This document shows positions 15,788-24,902 of a stretch of DNA of 35,003 nt, in pieces (positions within the stretch are counted from its first letter, which is position 1; every line of letters starts with the position of its first letter). The notes under the pieces were generated by a model, which made no database searches, was not told the DNA's origin, and saw nothing but the letters and a program-made list of their open reading frames with translations. The stretch comes from a virus: the IMG/VR virus record IMGVR_UViG_3300027734_000181, positions 1 through 35,003 of that record. One strand, written 5' to 3'. The position numbers were made by a program, and so were the translations under genes.

Positions 15788-17269
15788 ATGGCACTCATCC
15801 CCTTAAAGATCCCACCAGGCGTGTACCGCAATGGCACTGAATACCAATCTGCTGGCCGGTGGTTTGACGCCAACTTGGTACGTTGGTTTGAGAACACTCT
15901 CAGACCTATTGGCGGATGGCGCAAGCGTTCCAGCAGTCAGATGACAGGATCATGCAGAGCTTTATTGACTTGGCGCGACAACAGCGGAGACAGATGGATC
16001 GCTGCTGGTACGCATTCCAAGCTCTACGCCATGAACGAGGCTGGCACGCTTAAGGACATCACGCCAACAAGTTTTACAGTAGGCATAGCTGATGCAGCGA
16101 CAAAGACTGGCTTTGGTTATGGTCCTTATGGTTCATACGCCTATGGAATTGCACGTCCTGATAACGGCACAGTGACGCCAGCAACTACTTGGAGCTTAGA
16201 CACTTGGGGAGAGTATCTGCTTGGCTGCTCTGACTCTGATGGCAAACTCTATGAGTGGCAGTTGGGATTCTCAACGCCAACGCTGGCTGCAGCCATCACC
16301 AACGCACCAACAGGATGTCAGGCTGTAATGTCTACCGCCGAGCGTTTTGTCTTTGCCTTGGGCGCATCCAGCAATCCTAGACTGGTGAAATGGTCAGATC
16401 AAGAAAACAATACTGTATGGACGGCGGCGGCCACTAATCAGGCGGGTGACTTTGAATTGCAGACAGTTGGCGCTTTAAAGGCAGGAAAAAAGGTGCGCGG
16501 CATCAATTTGCTGTTTACTGATGTCGATGTCCACACCGCCACGTTTGTGGGTTTGCCCTATGTGTACAGCTTTGAAAAGGCTGGATCAGGCTGTGGATTG
16601 ATTTCATCTCAAGCTGTGGCGGCCATAGACACTGCCGCGATGTGGATGAGCAAATCAGGATTTTGGATGTTTGACGGCTACGTCAAGCCTTTGCCTTGCG
16701 ATGTGTCAGATTATGTGTATCAGAATCTGAATTACAACCAAACCAGCAAAATTTACGCTGTACATAACTCCAAGTATGGCGAGATATGGTGGTTCTACCC
16801 ATCCAGCGCCAGTAACGAAGTTGACTCCTATGTCATCTATAACTACCGAGAAGGCCATTGGAATATTGGCTCACTGTCTCGCACAGCAGGCACTGACAGG
16901 GGCGTGTATTTGAATCCTCTGATGGTGTCTTCTGACGGCTACATCTATGAGCATGAGGTTGGCTATGCCTACGATGGCGGCTCTGTCTATGCCGAGTCAG
17001 GACCTTATGAAATTGGCGTTGGTGAGAACATCATGTCGGTGCGTCAGGTGATACCCGATGAGCAAACTTTGGGCGAGGTACAGATCAGCTTTAAGTCTAG
17101 GATGTACCCGACATCAGCAGAAACGACTCATGGCCCATATCCAGCGTCACAGCCCACCGATGTGCGGTTTGCTGGGCGTCAGGTAAAAGTCAAGTACACA
17201 GGAGCAGTTTTGGAAGATTGGCGCGTTGGCGTGAATCGATTTGATGCTGTTGCAATGGGTAAGCGTTGA
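15788..17269 (+). CDS. Tail nozzle / phage stabilisation-type protein
   Basis: A 493-residue protein starting at ATG 15788 (MALIPLKIPPGVYRNGTEYQ); the longer frame upstream only covers the previous gene. N-terminal segments ARWFDANLVRWF-type (here GRWFDANLVRWFENTLRP) and IGGWRK, then repeated beta blades (GDRWIAAGTHSKLYAM, GEYLLGCSDSDGKLYEW, TAERFVFALGASSNPRLVKW, AMWMSKSGFWMFDG) suggest a propeller-like fold. This is the layout of podovirus nozzle or head-completion proteins such as those of SU10 and P22 gp10. It forms the tail tube end below the adaptor. Confidence 0.85.
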   Translation: MALIPLKIPPGVYRNGTEYQSAGRWFDANLVRWFENTLRPIGGWRKRSSSQMTGSCRALLTWRDNSGDRWIAAGTHSKLYAMNEAGTLKDITPTSFTVGIADAATKTGFGYGPYGSYAYGIARPDNGTVTPATTWSLDTWGEYLLGCSDSDGKLYEWQLGFSTPTLAAAITNAPTGCQAVMSTAERFVFALGASSNPRLVKWSDQENNTVWTAAATNQAGDFELQTVGALKAGKKVRGINLLFTDVDVHTATFVGLPYVYSFEKAGSGCGLISSQAVAAIDTAAMWMSKSGFWMFDGYVKPLPCDVSDYVYQNLNYNQTSKIYAVHNSKYGEIWWFYPSSASNEVDSYVIYNYREGHWNIGSLSRTAGTDRGVYLNPLMVSSDGYIYEHEVGYAYDGGSVYAESGPYEIGVGENIMSVRQVIPDEQTLGEVQISFKSRMYPTSAETTHGPYPASQPTDVRFAGRQVKVKYTGAVLEDWRVGVNRFDAVAMGKR

Positions 17270-17634
17270 CAGACGAAGAGGATTTGGAGAGGCTGCGCCA
17301 TCATGTGGAGGCGGCACTAGAATACTCTGGTGGAACACATGGAATTGAGGACATTGCAGAGGGACTCAAAAAAGGCAGATTTCAATTATGGCCTGCTGAT
17401 GACTCTGTGGTGGTGACTGAGATCATTGTCTACCCGCGACTCAAGAATTTGCACTTCTTTCTTGCTGGCGGCGACCTAGATGAACTCCGATTGATGCGAC
17501 CTTTGATCGAATCGTGGGCTAAGAGCATGGGTTGCACGCGAGTGTCTTTAGCTGGCCGTCAGGGTTGGGCAAAGACATTCTTAAGAGATGAGGGTTACAA
17601 GCCAAAGTGGTTTGTACTTAGCAAGGACTTGTAA
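17266..17634 (+). CDS. GNAT-like protein
   Basis: A 122-residue protein using TTG as start (overlapping the nozzle stop); no ATG or GTG is available nearby. The pattern EIIVYPRLKNLHFFLAGGDLD, then WAKSMGCTRVSLAGRQGW and a C-terminal LRDEGYKPKWFVLSKDL, fits the core of GNAT acyltransferases, which I recall in the same place, between nozzle and ejection genes, in related phages. The acceptor is unknown. The acetyl-CoA pyrophosphate loop is not classical, so the enzyme activity is uncertain. Confidence 0.7.
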   Translation: MTDEEDLERLRHHVEAALEYSGGTHGIEDIAEGLKKGRFQLWPADDSVVVTEIIVYPRLKNLHFFLAGGDLDELRLMRPLIESWAKSMGCTRVSLAGRQGWAKTFLRDEGYKPKWFVLSKDL

Positions 17635-18678
17635 ATGGCATACGAAGATTTTTTGGCGAGTCAGCAATGGACAAATCTGCCGCCACCTCAATTTGGTGGT
17701 GGTCTTCTTGACGCGCCTACAAATCGTTATCAGCAGATCATGTCTCAGATGACGGGAGGCGCTAAAGACGGCTATGTCGTGCCAAAAGCTACTGGTGGAT
17801 ATAACCCTACTATTTACAACATCGCGCCAGAGCAGACTCAAGCAGTTAATAAATTCAACGCTGCATTGAATAAATTTGGCGGAGGTGGTAGCGCCTCTCT
17901 TGCATCACAGCAGAATGCATTTTCCAAGGCTATGGATGGATTGACGGCAGGCGAGCAAGCCGCATTGCAAGCTATGACTATCCCCAATATTGTCAATTTT
18001 CTGATGCCATTACCTTTAAAAGTTTTGATGAATGTTTTGGGTGTTGATGCGTCTGGCACTACTTCAAGCGGTGGCGTCAGCTCCACCAGTGGCAGCCCCA
18101 TGAAAGGTATTGCCAGCAAGGGTACTGTTGGACAAGTTGCAAATGTAAATACAACTATGGGGCAGGCCATTAGTAATGCGATTGGCGCAGGAGTTGGTGG
18201 TCTTGGCACATCTGTAGGTACAACTGGAGGCGTAAGTTCTTCAAGTGGTAGTCCAATGGGCGGCATGGGGAGTGGCGCTCATGGAGTTGCCGTATCGGCA
18301 GGAGTTGGTACAGGCGGTGGTGGTGGTAGCAGTGGAGGCGGTGTTGGTGGTGGCAATGGCAGCGGCGCATCCTCTGCTGGCGGCAGCTCTGCTGGATCTG
18401 CTTATTCCGATATGCGGATGAAAGAAGACATCAAGCCAATTGGAAACGCCATCAGCAAGGTACGCAAACTGGATGGCGTCACATTTGATATGGACGGCAA
18501 GCGCGGCACAGGATTGGTGGCGCAACAAGTTGAAGATGTATTGCCAGAGGTGGTGCATAGAGACGCAAATGGGATGCGTATGGTGGACTACGGCAATATC
18601 GTTGGTTTATTGGTTGAGGCCATCAAAGAGATGGACGGAAAGAAAAGCAAGAAGACCAAAGGTCTTTTGGAATCATAA
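17635..18678 (+). CDS. Gly-rich protein with C-terminal S74 chaperone domain
   Basis: A 347-residue protein. The N-terminal 135 residues are polar and helical, with an IPNIVNFLMPLPLKVLMNVLG hydrophobic stretch. A long Gly/Ser linker (about 140-256) with two related segments (GGVSSTSGSPMKG and GGVSSSSGSPMGG) follows. At the end is a Peptidase_S74 intramolecular chaperone: S258-D-M-R-M-K263-E-D-I, then GLVAQQVEDVLPEVV and MRMVDYGNIVGLLVEAIKEM. In this family a Ser/Lys dyad cuts the chaperone off just before the Ser once the trimer has folded; both residues are present. The ATG directly follows the previous stop. Confidence 0.85.
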   Translation: MAYEDFLASQQWTNLPPPQFGGGLLDAPTNRYQQIMSQMTGGAKDGYVVPKATGGYNPTIYNIAPEQTQAVNKFNAALNKFGGGGSASLASQQNAFSKAMDGLTAGEQAALQAMTIPNIVNFLMPLPLKVLMNVLGVDASGTTSSGGVSSTSGSPMKGIASKGTVGQVANVNTTMGQAISNAIGAGVGGLGTSVGTTGGVSSSSGSPMGGMGSGAHGVAVSAGVGTGGGGGSSGGGVGGGNGSGASSAGGSSAGSAYSDMRMKEDIKPIGNAISKVRKLDGVTFDMDGKRGTGLVAQQVEDVLPEVVHRDANGMRMVDYGNIVGLLVEAIKEMDGKKSKKTKGLLES

Positions 18679-18688
18679 GGAGTAGATC

Positions 18689-19429
18689 ATGTCAAAAGAC
18701 AGCGGCGGTAGCCAAACAGTAACGCAAAAAATTGATCCTCAGATCAAGGCTGCGTATCTTCAAAATCTTGAGCAGGCAAAGAGCGTTGCTGGCGACCTTG
18801 GCGTACAGAAGTTTGCTGGTTTCAATCCTATGTATCAGCAAGGAGAGCAACAGCTTGTCAACCTTGGACTCAAGCCATTCACTGGCGCTGATATTCAGCA
18901 GTTCATGAATCCTTATGAGCAGCAAGTCATCCAAGGCACATTGGGAGACATTGAGCAGTCACGCCAAATGGCTGCAAATCAAACAGCGAATCAGGCAACA
19001 GCGGCCAAAGCGTTTGGCGGTTCACGCTACGGCGTCCAACAGTCGCTGACAGATCAGGCGGCATTGCAGCAGGCCGCCAAGACAGCAGCACAAATGCGTC
19101 AGGCTGGCTATGGTCAAGCAGCAGGCTTGGCAATGAATGCTCGCAACTTAGGGCTACAAGGAGCGCAACTCGTCATGGGTGCTGGCGGTGCTAGACAGCA
19201 ACTTGAGCAGGCAAGGCTTGATGCAGCTCGCAATATTGGTTTGCAAAGACTTGGCGTTGTTCAGAGCGCATTGACTGGTCAGCCTGCAAACCTTGGCGGT
19301 ACTACAAGCCAGCCGACATATCGTAATCAAACCTCTGGCGCTTTAGGTGGTGCGGCTGCTGGTTATCAACTTAGCGGTGGTAATCCATATGCAACGGCTG
19401 TTGGTGGCCTACTTGGATATTTGGGGTAA
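18689..19429 (+). CDS. Probable internal (ejection) protein, Gln/Ala-rich
   Basis: A 246-residue Ala/Gln/Gly-rich helical protein. Segments such as FMNPYEQQVIQGTLGDIE, then AKAFGGSRYGVQQSLTDQ and a C-terminal Gly-rich hydrophobic end (GGNPYATAVGGLLGYLG), are of a type I recall as first in the ejection gene cluster of short-tailed phages. Such proteins leave the virion with the DNA and help build a channel through the cell envelope. AAGGAG is the ribosome site. The exact role is inferred from composition and position. Confidence 0.75.
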   Translation: MSKDSGGSQTVTQKIDPQIKAAYLQNLEQAKSVAGDLGVQKFAGFNPMYQQGEQQLVNLGLKPFTGADIQQFMNPYEQQVIQGTLGDIEQSRQMAANQTANQATAAKAFGGSRYGVQQSLTDQAALQQAAKTAAQMRQAGYGQAAGLAMNARNLGLQGAQLVMGAGGARQQLEQARLDAARNIGLQRLGVVQSALTGQPANLGGTTSQPTYRNQTSGALGGAAAGYQLSGGNPYATAVGGLLGYLG

Positions 19430-19432
19430 AAA

Positions 19433-20890
19433 ATGTCAGCATTCACAGACTTGTATAACTCTATTGGCGGTGCTGACTATGGCTCAAACTTGCAGCCATC
19501 AGCAGGCTCACCAATGGACTTTGGTGGCTTACTCTTTGGCGGCATGGATGGCGGCCTCAATGACTACTTGAGCGAAGCACAGCGCCAAGCAATGCAGCGC
19601 CAAGCGATGCTGTCAGCTGCGGCTGCACTGCTTAAATCAAGCGGTAGAAGCACCACACCAGTTTCTCTTGGTCAAGCACTCGGACAAGGCTTAGAGGCTG
19701 GTGCCGCAGGCTACCAGCAGGCGCAGCAGGGTGTTTTGGCGCAGTTGATGACTAAGCAGAAGCTGGATGAAGCGAAACGCGCACAGCAGGCTCAGTTAGC
19801 CTATCAAAACTATTTGACTGGTCAGCCTACAGTTGGCGCAGAGATAACGCCAGAGCAGGCTATTTCAGTGCCTGGCATGGCACTTGGTCCAACGCAAGAG
19901 CGTGCCGCCATGATTGGCCAGCCTGCGCCTAGTATGGCTCCCAGTGGAATGTCGAATTTGACACGCGAACAGCGCATGATGCTGTCGGCTCTGCCTGCTG
20001 AGAAGGGCATACCTGAGATGCTGAAGTTGACTCAGCCAAGCGAAAAAGCAAAGTTACTGGCTGAATTAAACATGAGGCCAACATTGGAAAACTTGCGCCT
20101 GCTTGAAAAGCCAGAGGCTGATCCTGAGAAGATCAAGATTCTCAAAGCACTTGGCATGGATGTGAATTTAAATAATTTGCGTCAATTAGACAAGCCTGAG
20201 TCTGCTCCCAATGAGGTGCAATTGCTCAATGCTGCTGGCGTGCCAGTGACACTTGAAAACATTATGAATTTGAAGAGATCAGGCGCTACCAATGTGATTC
20301 AAAATGCAGAGAAACAGGGAGTTGCTATTGCCACCACACAGGCAATGAAAAATCTTGATGAATCTCGCATGATGGCTCAATCTGCCAATGCAACACTTTC
20401 AAATATTGATCGAATACTGCCTGCACTTGATACGGCAATTGTTGGACCAGCCGCAGATACAAGAACAACTCTGCTAAGAATTGGTAAGCAATTAAATATT
20501 GCTGGCGCTGATGCTAATCAGGTACTCAGAAACACCGCCACTGTCGTGCAAGGGCTTGCACAGCAAGAACTTGATGCCGCATCTCAGATGCGTGGACAAG
20601 GTGCATTGACTGAGGGCGAAAGAGCAATCTTGCGCCGCGCTGCTGGTGGAGATCAAAGCCTGACATCAGGAGAATTGCAGCAAGGTCTGATGGCGGCACA
20701 ACGCTCTGCAAGGGCGCGACTTTCATCACATCAAGATTTGTTGAATAAGGCGACAACAGCTATTCCAAGTCTTTCCACCATTGCACCAATGTATGAAGTG
20801 CAACCATATGGAACGCCACAGTTAAGTCCATTGCAAAAAGCAATTGAAAATGAAATGATCAAACGCCGCAGTTCAGGAGGAAGACGATGA
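19433..20890 (+). CDS. Probable internal (ejection) protein
   Basis: A 485-residue helical protein. The N-terminal 60 residues are Gly/Ser-rich, followed by Gln-rich helices (LSEAQRQAMQRQAMLSAAAA). The middle (residues about 200-285) has degenerate repeats built on EKIKILKALGMDVNLNNLR / NEVQLLNAAGVPVTLENI, roughly 30 residues each, resembling helical hairpin repeats. The C-terminal half is helical and includes LRRAAGGDQSLTSGELQQ. It overlaps the next start by 4 bases and is part of the same ejection operon. Confidence 0.73.
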   Translation: MSAFTDLYNSIGGADYGSNLQPSAGSPMDFGGLLFGGMDGGLNDYLSEAQRQAMQRQAMLSAAAALLKSSGRSTTPVSLGQALGQGLEAGAAGYQQAQQGVLAQLMTKQKLDEAKRAQQAQLAYQNYLTGQPTVGAEITPEQAISVPGMALGPTQERAAMIGQPAPSMAPSGMSNLTREQRMMLSALPAEKGIPEMLKLTQPSEKAKLLAELNMRPTLENLRLLEKPEADPEKIKILKALGMDVNLNNLRQLDKPESAPNEVQLLNAAGVPVTLENIMNLKRSGATNVIQNAEKQGVAIATTQAMKNLDESRMMAQSANATLSNIDRILPALDTAIVGPAADTRTTLLRIGKQLNIAGADANQVLRNTATVVQGLAQQELDAASQMRGQGALTEGERAILRRAAGGDQSLTSGELQQGLMAAQRSARARLSSHQDLLNKATTAIPSLSTIAPMYEVQPYGTPQLSPLQKAIENEMIKRRSSGGRR

Positions 20891-22947
20891 GCGATGGACT
20901 AGGCCAGTTTAGTTATGACGAGTTGGAGGCCATCCAAAAGGGTGACTTTTCACAATTGTCAATGGAGAAACTTGAGGCATTAAAGCAAGTCGCTGGAGGC
21001 TTGCCTACTCAAGAGCAGGCTCCAATGCCAACAACGCCAATTCCTGTCTCCATACAACCGCCAGCTCCAACTCAGCGTCTGAGATCAATGGCGCAAGGTG
21101 CAACATTGACAGGCGCTGATGAGGCAGAGGCTTATCTGCGCTCATTGACTGGTGAGAATTATGAATCAGCATTAGCTGACATTAGATCAAAGACAAAGGC
21201 TTATCAGCAGCAAGCACCATTAGAGTCACTTGGATATGAGGCTTTGGGAGGTTTGCTTGCTACTGGAGCAGCCACATTAGCTAGTGGTGGTACAGCTGCG
21301 CCAGCAACAATACCTGAAGCAGCAATGTCACTTGCGCCTGTTATCAGGGGATTGGCTGCTACATCTGCTCTTGGTGGCGCATATGGCGGTTTAACAGGGT
21401 TCTTGTCTGGTGAGGGTGATATATATGATCGTGCCTCAAAAGTGCCAGGCGGTGTAGTAACTGGCGCTGTTGTTGCACCAACAGTAAAGGGCTTGATTAC
21501 TGGTGGTGGAATGCTTGTTGATAAGGTTACAGACTTTGCACGCCGTCTTGCTGGTGGTCGTGGTGCAAAGGTAGTTGAAACTGAATTGCAGCGTTTGGCT
21601 GGTGACACTGGACTCACCACAGATGAGATAATTGATCGCATTGCTCGCGGTGAGATCATGGCCGAGAATTCCACATTAGCATCTGCTGTGAGACTTTTAT
21701 ATTCTCAAGGTGGTAAGGCATCAACGACACTGATGTCGTCCCTTACACGCCGTCCAGAGCAGTTGCGTACTGAGGTTTTGACAGATATACAAAAGAAACT
21801 GTATAACGAACTTGATCCTAGCTTTGTTGGCCCAAGGATGAGTAGCGAGAATGTGTTGCGTAGATTCAGATTGTCTGATGAGGCAACAAAGGAAGTTGAA
21901 AAAGAGGCATACAAAAATGCTTTTGGCACTGGCGGTGTAATTGATGCCGATCTGCTCAAAAGTGTGACTGATGCGCTGAAAAGATCGCCACAATCTGTAA
22001 AAAACATCAATGAAGTCTATGTAGCAGAGACTGGCAAAAAGCCGTTCTTTACATTTGACAAGAATGGTGATGTCGTATTTAGCAGAACACCAACCTTAGA
22101 AGATGCTGAGATTATTCGTAGGGGTATCCAAGCGTCTGTAAATGAGGCTTATTCATCTGGACGCGGTGCGGTTGGTGAGGCGCTTAAAGGAGTTGAGGGT
22201 GCATTGCGTGCTTCTCTTGATAAATCATCAGCAGCATTGGCTGATACAAGATTACAAGCGGCAGTGCGCCGTACTGCAAAAGATGCGTTTCAAGAGGGGC
22301 GTACAGTATTCAACAAGACCCCTGATGAGGTTGCTATTCTTACTGAAGAACTGTCGCAAAAGCCTGGTGCATTATCTGCATTCAGAGCAGGCACAATGGA
22401 CGCCATACGCAACCGCATGACAAGTGGAACTCGCACATCAATGATGGGCAAAATGTCAGATGAAAATACCAAAGAGGGTTTGATCTTGCGGACTATTTAT
22501 CCTCAAGATGAATTGCCTGGCATATTGCAACGCATCAATACCGCAGCTCAGTCGCAAGCAGCTAAGAGTTACATCATTGGCGGTTCTCAAACTGCGCCAA
22601 CATTGTTGCAGGCTGCTCGACAGGGGTCAAATATATCTGCTGAAGAAATTGCAAATGTGATGACGGCAAACCCAATAACCATGGCTACATCAGCAGTTAA
22701 TATTCTTAAAAAGGTTGCTTTTGAAAAGAATAAAAATTTAACTGATTCTCAGCGTGACATGGTTGCCAAGGTACTTGTATCGGAAAACCCTGACTTGGTA
22801 CGCCGAGCATTAGTTGATCAAAGTGCCTTTGCTTTATTGCAACAAAAGATCAATGACTTTGCGCGTTTTGCCGGAAAGACTGTGCCTTACAGTTTGACAG
22901 GCATTACGGCAGGCAGGCTGCCAGGCGCATTTCAGCAAGGACAATAA
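20887..22947 (+). CDS. Large ejection protein
   Basis: A 686-residue protein. It begins with an acidic helical part (MSDGLGQFSYDELEAIQKGD). Then comes a block that is glycine/alanine-rich and partly hydrophobic (about 120-220: ALGGLLATGAATLASGG, then GGAYGGLTGFLSGEGD), which could enter membranes. A long helical region with basic segments follows (AGGRGAKVVETELQRLAG and onwards). Large proteins with an embedded Ala/Gly membrane-active block are usual among DNA-ejection proteins of podoviruses. No lysozyme-type motif is visible. It overlaps the previous gene (ATGA) and is followed after 3 bases by the next. Confidence 0.75.
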   Translation: MSDGLGQFSYDELEAIQKGDFSQLSMEKLEALKQVAGGLPTQEQAPMPTTPIPVSIQPPAPTQRLRSMAQGATLTGADEAEAYLRSLTGENYESALADIRSKTKAYQQQAPLESLGYEALGGLLATGAATLASGGTAAPATIPEAAMSLAPVIRGLAATSALGGAYGGLTGFLSGEGDIYDRASKVPGGVVTGAVVAPTVKGLITGGGMLVDKVTDFARRLAGGRGAKVVETELQRLAGDTGLTTDEIIDRIARGEIMAENSTLASAVRLLYSQGGKASTTLMSSLTRRPEQLRTEVLTDIQKKLYNELDPSFVGPRMSSENVLRRFRLSDEATKEVEKEAYKNAFGTGGVIDADLLKSVTDALKRSPQSVKNINEVYVAETGKKPFFTFDKNGDVVFSRTPTLEDAEIIRRGIQASVNEAYSSGRGAVGEALKGVEGALRASLDKSSAALADTRLQAAVRRTAKDAFQEGRTVFNKTPDEVAILTEELSQKPGALSAFRAGTMDAIRNRMTSGTRTSMMGKMSDENTKEGLILRTIYPQDELPGILQRINTAAQSQAAKSYIIGGSQTAPTLLQAARQGSNISAEEIANVMTANPITMATSAVNILKKVAFEKNKNLTDSQRDMVAKVLVSENPDLVRRALVDQSAFALLQQKINDFARFAGKTVPYSLTGITAGRLPGAFQQGQ

Positions 22948-22950
22948 ACC

Positions 22951-24420
22951 ATGGCAGATTATCTTGACTACTTAATGGGCCTTGGAGAGACTGGCGCAAC
23001 ACTTGGTAGCGGTGCAATGGCAGGCTTATTGGGTATGCCTTATGGCGTGTACAAGGGAGCCACCAGCGGCAAGCTAGGTACGCGAGAAGCTAATCGAATC
23101 GCCGAGGAAGAGGCTCGCAAGTTCATGGAGCAGTACACCTACCAACCTCGCGGCAAGGTGGCGCCTGAGATGATGCAAACCCTTGGCGGCCTGCTTGAAT
23201 CAAGCAAGTTGCCACCAGTTATCCCCGAGGCGGCGATGCTGGCGTCAATCCCTAAAGCAGCCTATGCCTCACAAGCTGAACGCACTGGCATGGCTGCTGA
23301 ACGCGCTATTGAGCCAATTGTTGAGCGCACCATGGCAAAGGGTGGACTTGGAGCTAGTCTGCTGAGTGACTTGTCGCAGGGTACTACAAGCAATGTAGTT
23401 AAATTACCAAGCAAAAAAGTTTTGGGATATGACCCTCAAAAATTAGCAGAGAGATATCCAAAAGTTGCGCCTGGTATGCCTGCTGTTGATCCTAAAACTG
23501 GCAAAGAATATATTGCAAAACAATTATCTGCTGAAGCTGAAGCAGTTCAAAAAGCACGCAATGCCGCACAAAAGGACATAGAAAAAGGAAAATACGAACC
23601 ATTTTTTGACGTTTCACAACGTGCCTATGTTGATCCTACAAACTACCCATTACAAGGTAGAACATTGACTGATGTCGTTCCTGCTAAACAGCAAACAATA
23701 GACAAATACCAAGCAATTTACGATACACCACAAGCAAGAGCAAATTTAGCTAGTGCATATGAAAAAGCAGTAAATGATCCGCTTGCCCATAATTGGTATG
23801 CAATGAAACAATACGAGGATGAATTCATTAAGCAATTCGGTCCAGAAAAAGGCCGTCAGTTATTTAAGGAGCGATTTGCAGATGCGATGGCAGCTACTAC
23901 TGGTGGCGCCGATCCAAAAGCAAATTTCTTGATGGGTCAATATGGGAATTTTTTACGTCAAAAAGGTATTGCTCAACCATCTTCAGCAGTAGATTTTCCT
24001 CATCCAATAGGTGGAAGATTTGCAAGTGGGAATATGTCTTTGTACGACAAACTAATAAATCAAGGTCAAGGCTTAACTGTACAAAATCCCAAAAGACATA
24101 ATTTTTCTGCCAACTTTTTAGGATACAGAGACAGACCAACTATTGATGAGCAGATGAGTCAGCTATATCAAGGTGGACTACTTGCGCCATATCCAAATAC
24201 TTATGGTTTGGCTGAGGGTGTACTAAATGATGTGGCAGCATCCAAAGGAATAATGCCTGTTAATTTACAAGATATTGCATGGATTGGAGCAAAGGGTGCT
24301 ACTGGCAAACCAATGATTCAAAACATAAATGAGGCAGTTGAAAGAACCAGCAGAATCACTGGGCTAATGCCAGATGAAGTTATGAAGAAGATGCTTGCTG
24401 GAGAGATTCCAACCTATTGA
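22951..24420 (+). CDS. Probable ejected protein with separate C-terminal domain
   Basis: A 489-residue protein. The N-terminal 145 residues resemble the other ejection proteins (GSGAMAGLLGMPYGVYKGAT, an LGGLLESSKLPP segment). From about residue 150 the composition changes to a polar, Asn/Tyr/Lys-rich domain with NDPLAHNWYAMKQYEDEF, NPKRHNFSANFLGY and LQDIAWIGAKGATGKPMI. I recall similar domains at the ends of large phage proteins thought to be delivered into the host. The DNA is clearly richer in A and T after about 23395 than before it, so the C-terminal part may be a later acquisition. The end overlaps the convergent minus-strand gene. Confidence 0.72.
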   Translation: MADYLDYLMGLGETGATLGSGAMAGLLGMPYGVYKGATSGKLGTREANRIAEEEARKFMEQYTYQPRGKVAPEMMQTLGGLLESSKLPPVIPEAAMLASIPKAAYASQAERTGMAAERAIEPIVERTMAKGGLGASLLSDLSQGTTSNVVKLPSKKVLGYDPQKLAERYPKVAPGMPAVDPKTGKEYIAKQLSAEAEAVQKARNAAQKDIEKGKYEPFFDVSQRAYVDPTNYPLQGRTLTDVVPAKQQTIDKYQAIYDTPQARANLASAYEKAVNDPLAHNWYAMKQYEDEFIKQFGPEKGRQLFKERFADAMAATTGGADPKANFLMGQYGNFLRQKGIAQPSSAVDFPHPIGGRFASGNMSLYDKLINQGQGLTVQNPKRHNFSANFLGYRDRPTIDEQMSQLYQGGLLAPYPNTYGLAEGVLNDVAASKGIMPVNLQDIAWIGAKGATGKPMIQNINEAVERTSRITGLMPDEVMKKMLAGEIPTY

Positions 24421-24541
24421 TGACATCAACAAGTCCGATGATTAGTTGGCACAATTCGAATGACTCATCATTTGATGGGTTTAATTCTATGATTTGCGCT
24501 TTTTCCAAAGCCATGTCTACATAATCTTTATCCATTTGCAT
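24380..24541 (-). CDS. Small protein behind the winged-helix regulator
   Basis: A 53-residue acidic helical protein (MQMDKDYVDMALEKAQIIEL...) whose ATG at 24541 lies inside the end of the regulator gene (stop at 24528-24530), giving translational coupling. It contains SFELCQLIIGLVDVINRLES. The 3' end overlaps the end of the ejection gene on the other strand by 41 bases. It might be a partner of the regulator. Support is mostly the tight coupling, so confidence is moderate. Confidence 0.5.
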   Translation of the reverse strand: MQMDKDYVDMALEKAQIIELNPSNDESFELCQLIIGLVDVINRLESLQQASSS

Positions 24542-24902
24542 CTCCAAACAGCGCAGCCACCAGCGGATCGCGCTTAATCTTCCACTTCTTTGCTCTTTCC
24601 TTTGCCATGCGAAAAGCATGATCGTCTAAGGACTCCTTGGCTCGCCAGCGTTTGAGCCTCTCTTGCGCCGTCAATGGTTTAGGCTTGACGGCATCAGAGC
24701 CTATCCCATGCCGATACACGGCCACCATCACATTGCCTGATCTGCGCCATTCCTGTATGTGGACAACGCCTTGCACGCGCAGCTTATTAATGAGGATCTG
24801 AGCTGACCTTTCGGTGCAAAAAACCTTGTCGGCCACCTCTGGCGCGGTGCAGCCGACACGCTGTAAAAGCGAGACAATGCGGGGTAGGCGAACAGATTTC
24901 AT
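24528..24902 (-). CDS. Winged-helix DNA-binding regulator, leaderless mRNA
   Basis: A 124-residue basic protein. The first 60 residues read as a winged helix: LPRIVSLLQRVGCTAPEVAD, then CTERSAQILINKLRVQG (recognition helix) and a beta wing VHIQEWRRSGNVMVAVYR. The tail is Lys/Arg-rich (LKRWRAKESLDD, KERAKKWKIKRDP). It likely controls early phage genes and possibly itself. No ribosome site precedes the ATG; instead a perfect -10 (TATAAT) lies 6 bases upstream, so the mRNA should begin at or near the start codon, as for lambda cI. The gene is on the opposite strand to the flanking structural genes. Confidence 0.82.
   Translation of the reverse strand: MKSVRLPRIVSLLQRVGCTAPEVADKVFCTERSAQILINKLRVQGVVHIQEWRRSGNVMVAVYRHGIGSDAVKPKPLTAQERLKRWRAKESLDDHAFRMAKERAKKWKIKRDPLVAALFGDANG

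Noticed and set aside
24528-24902. Lysogenic (temperate) lifestyle from the repressor-like genes
   Set aside because: No integrase or partition gene is seen; regulators alone do not show lysogeny, so I leave it as a question.
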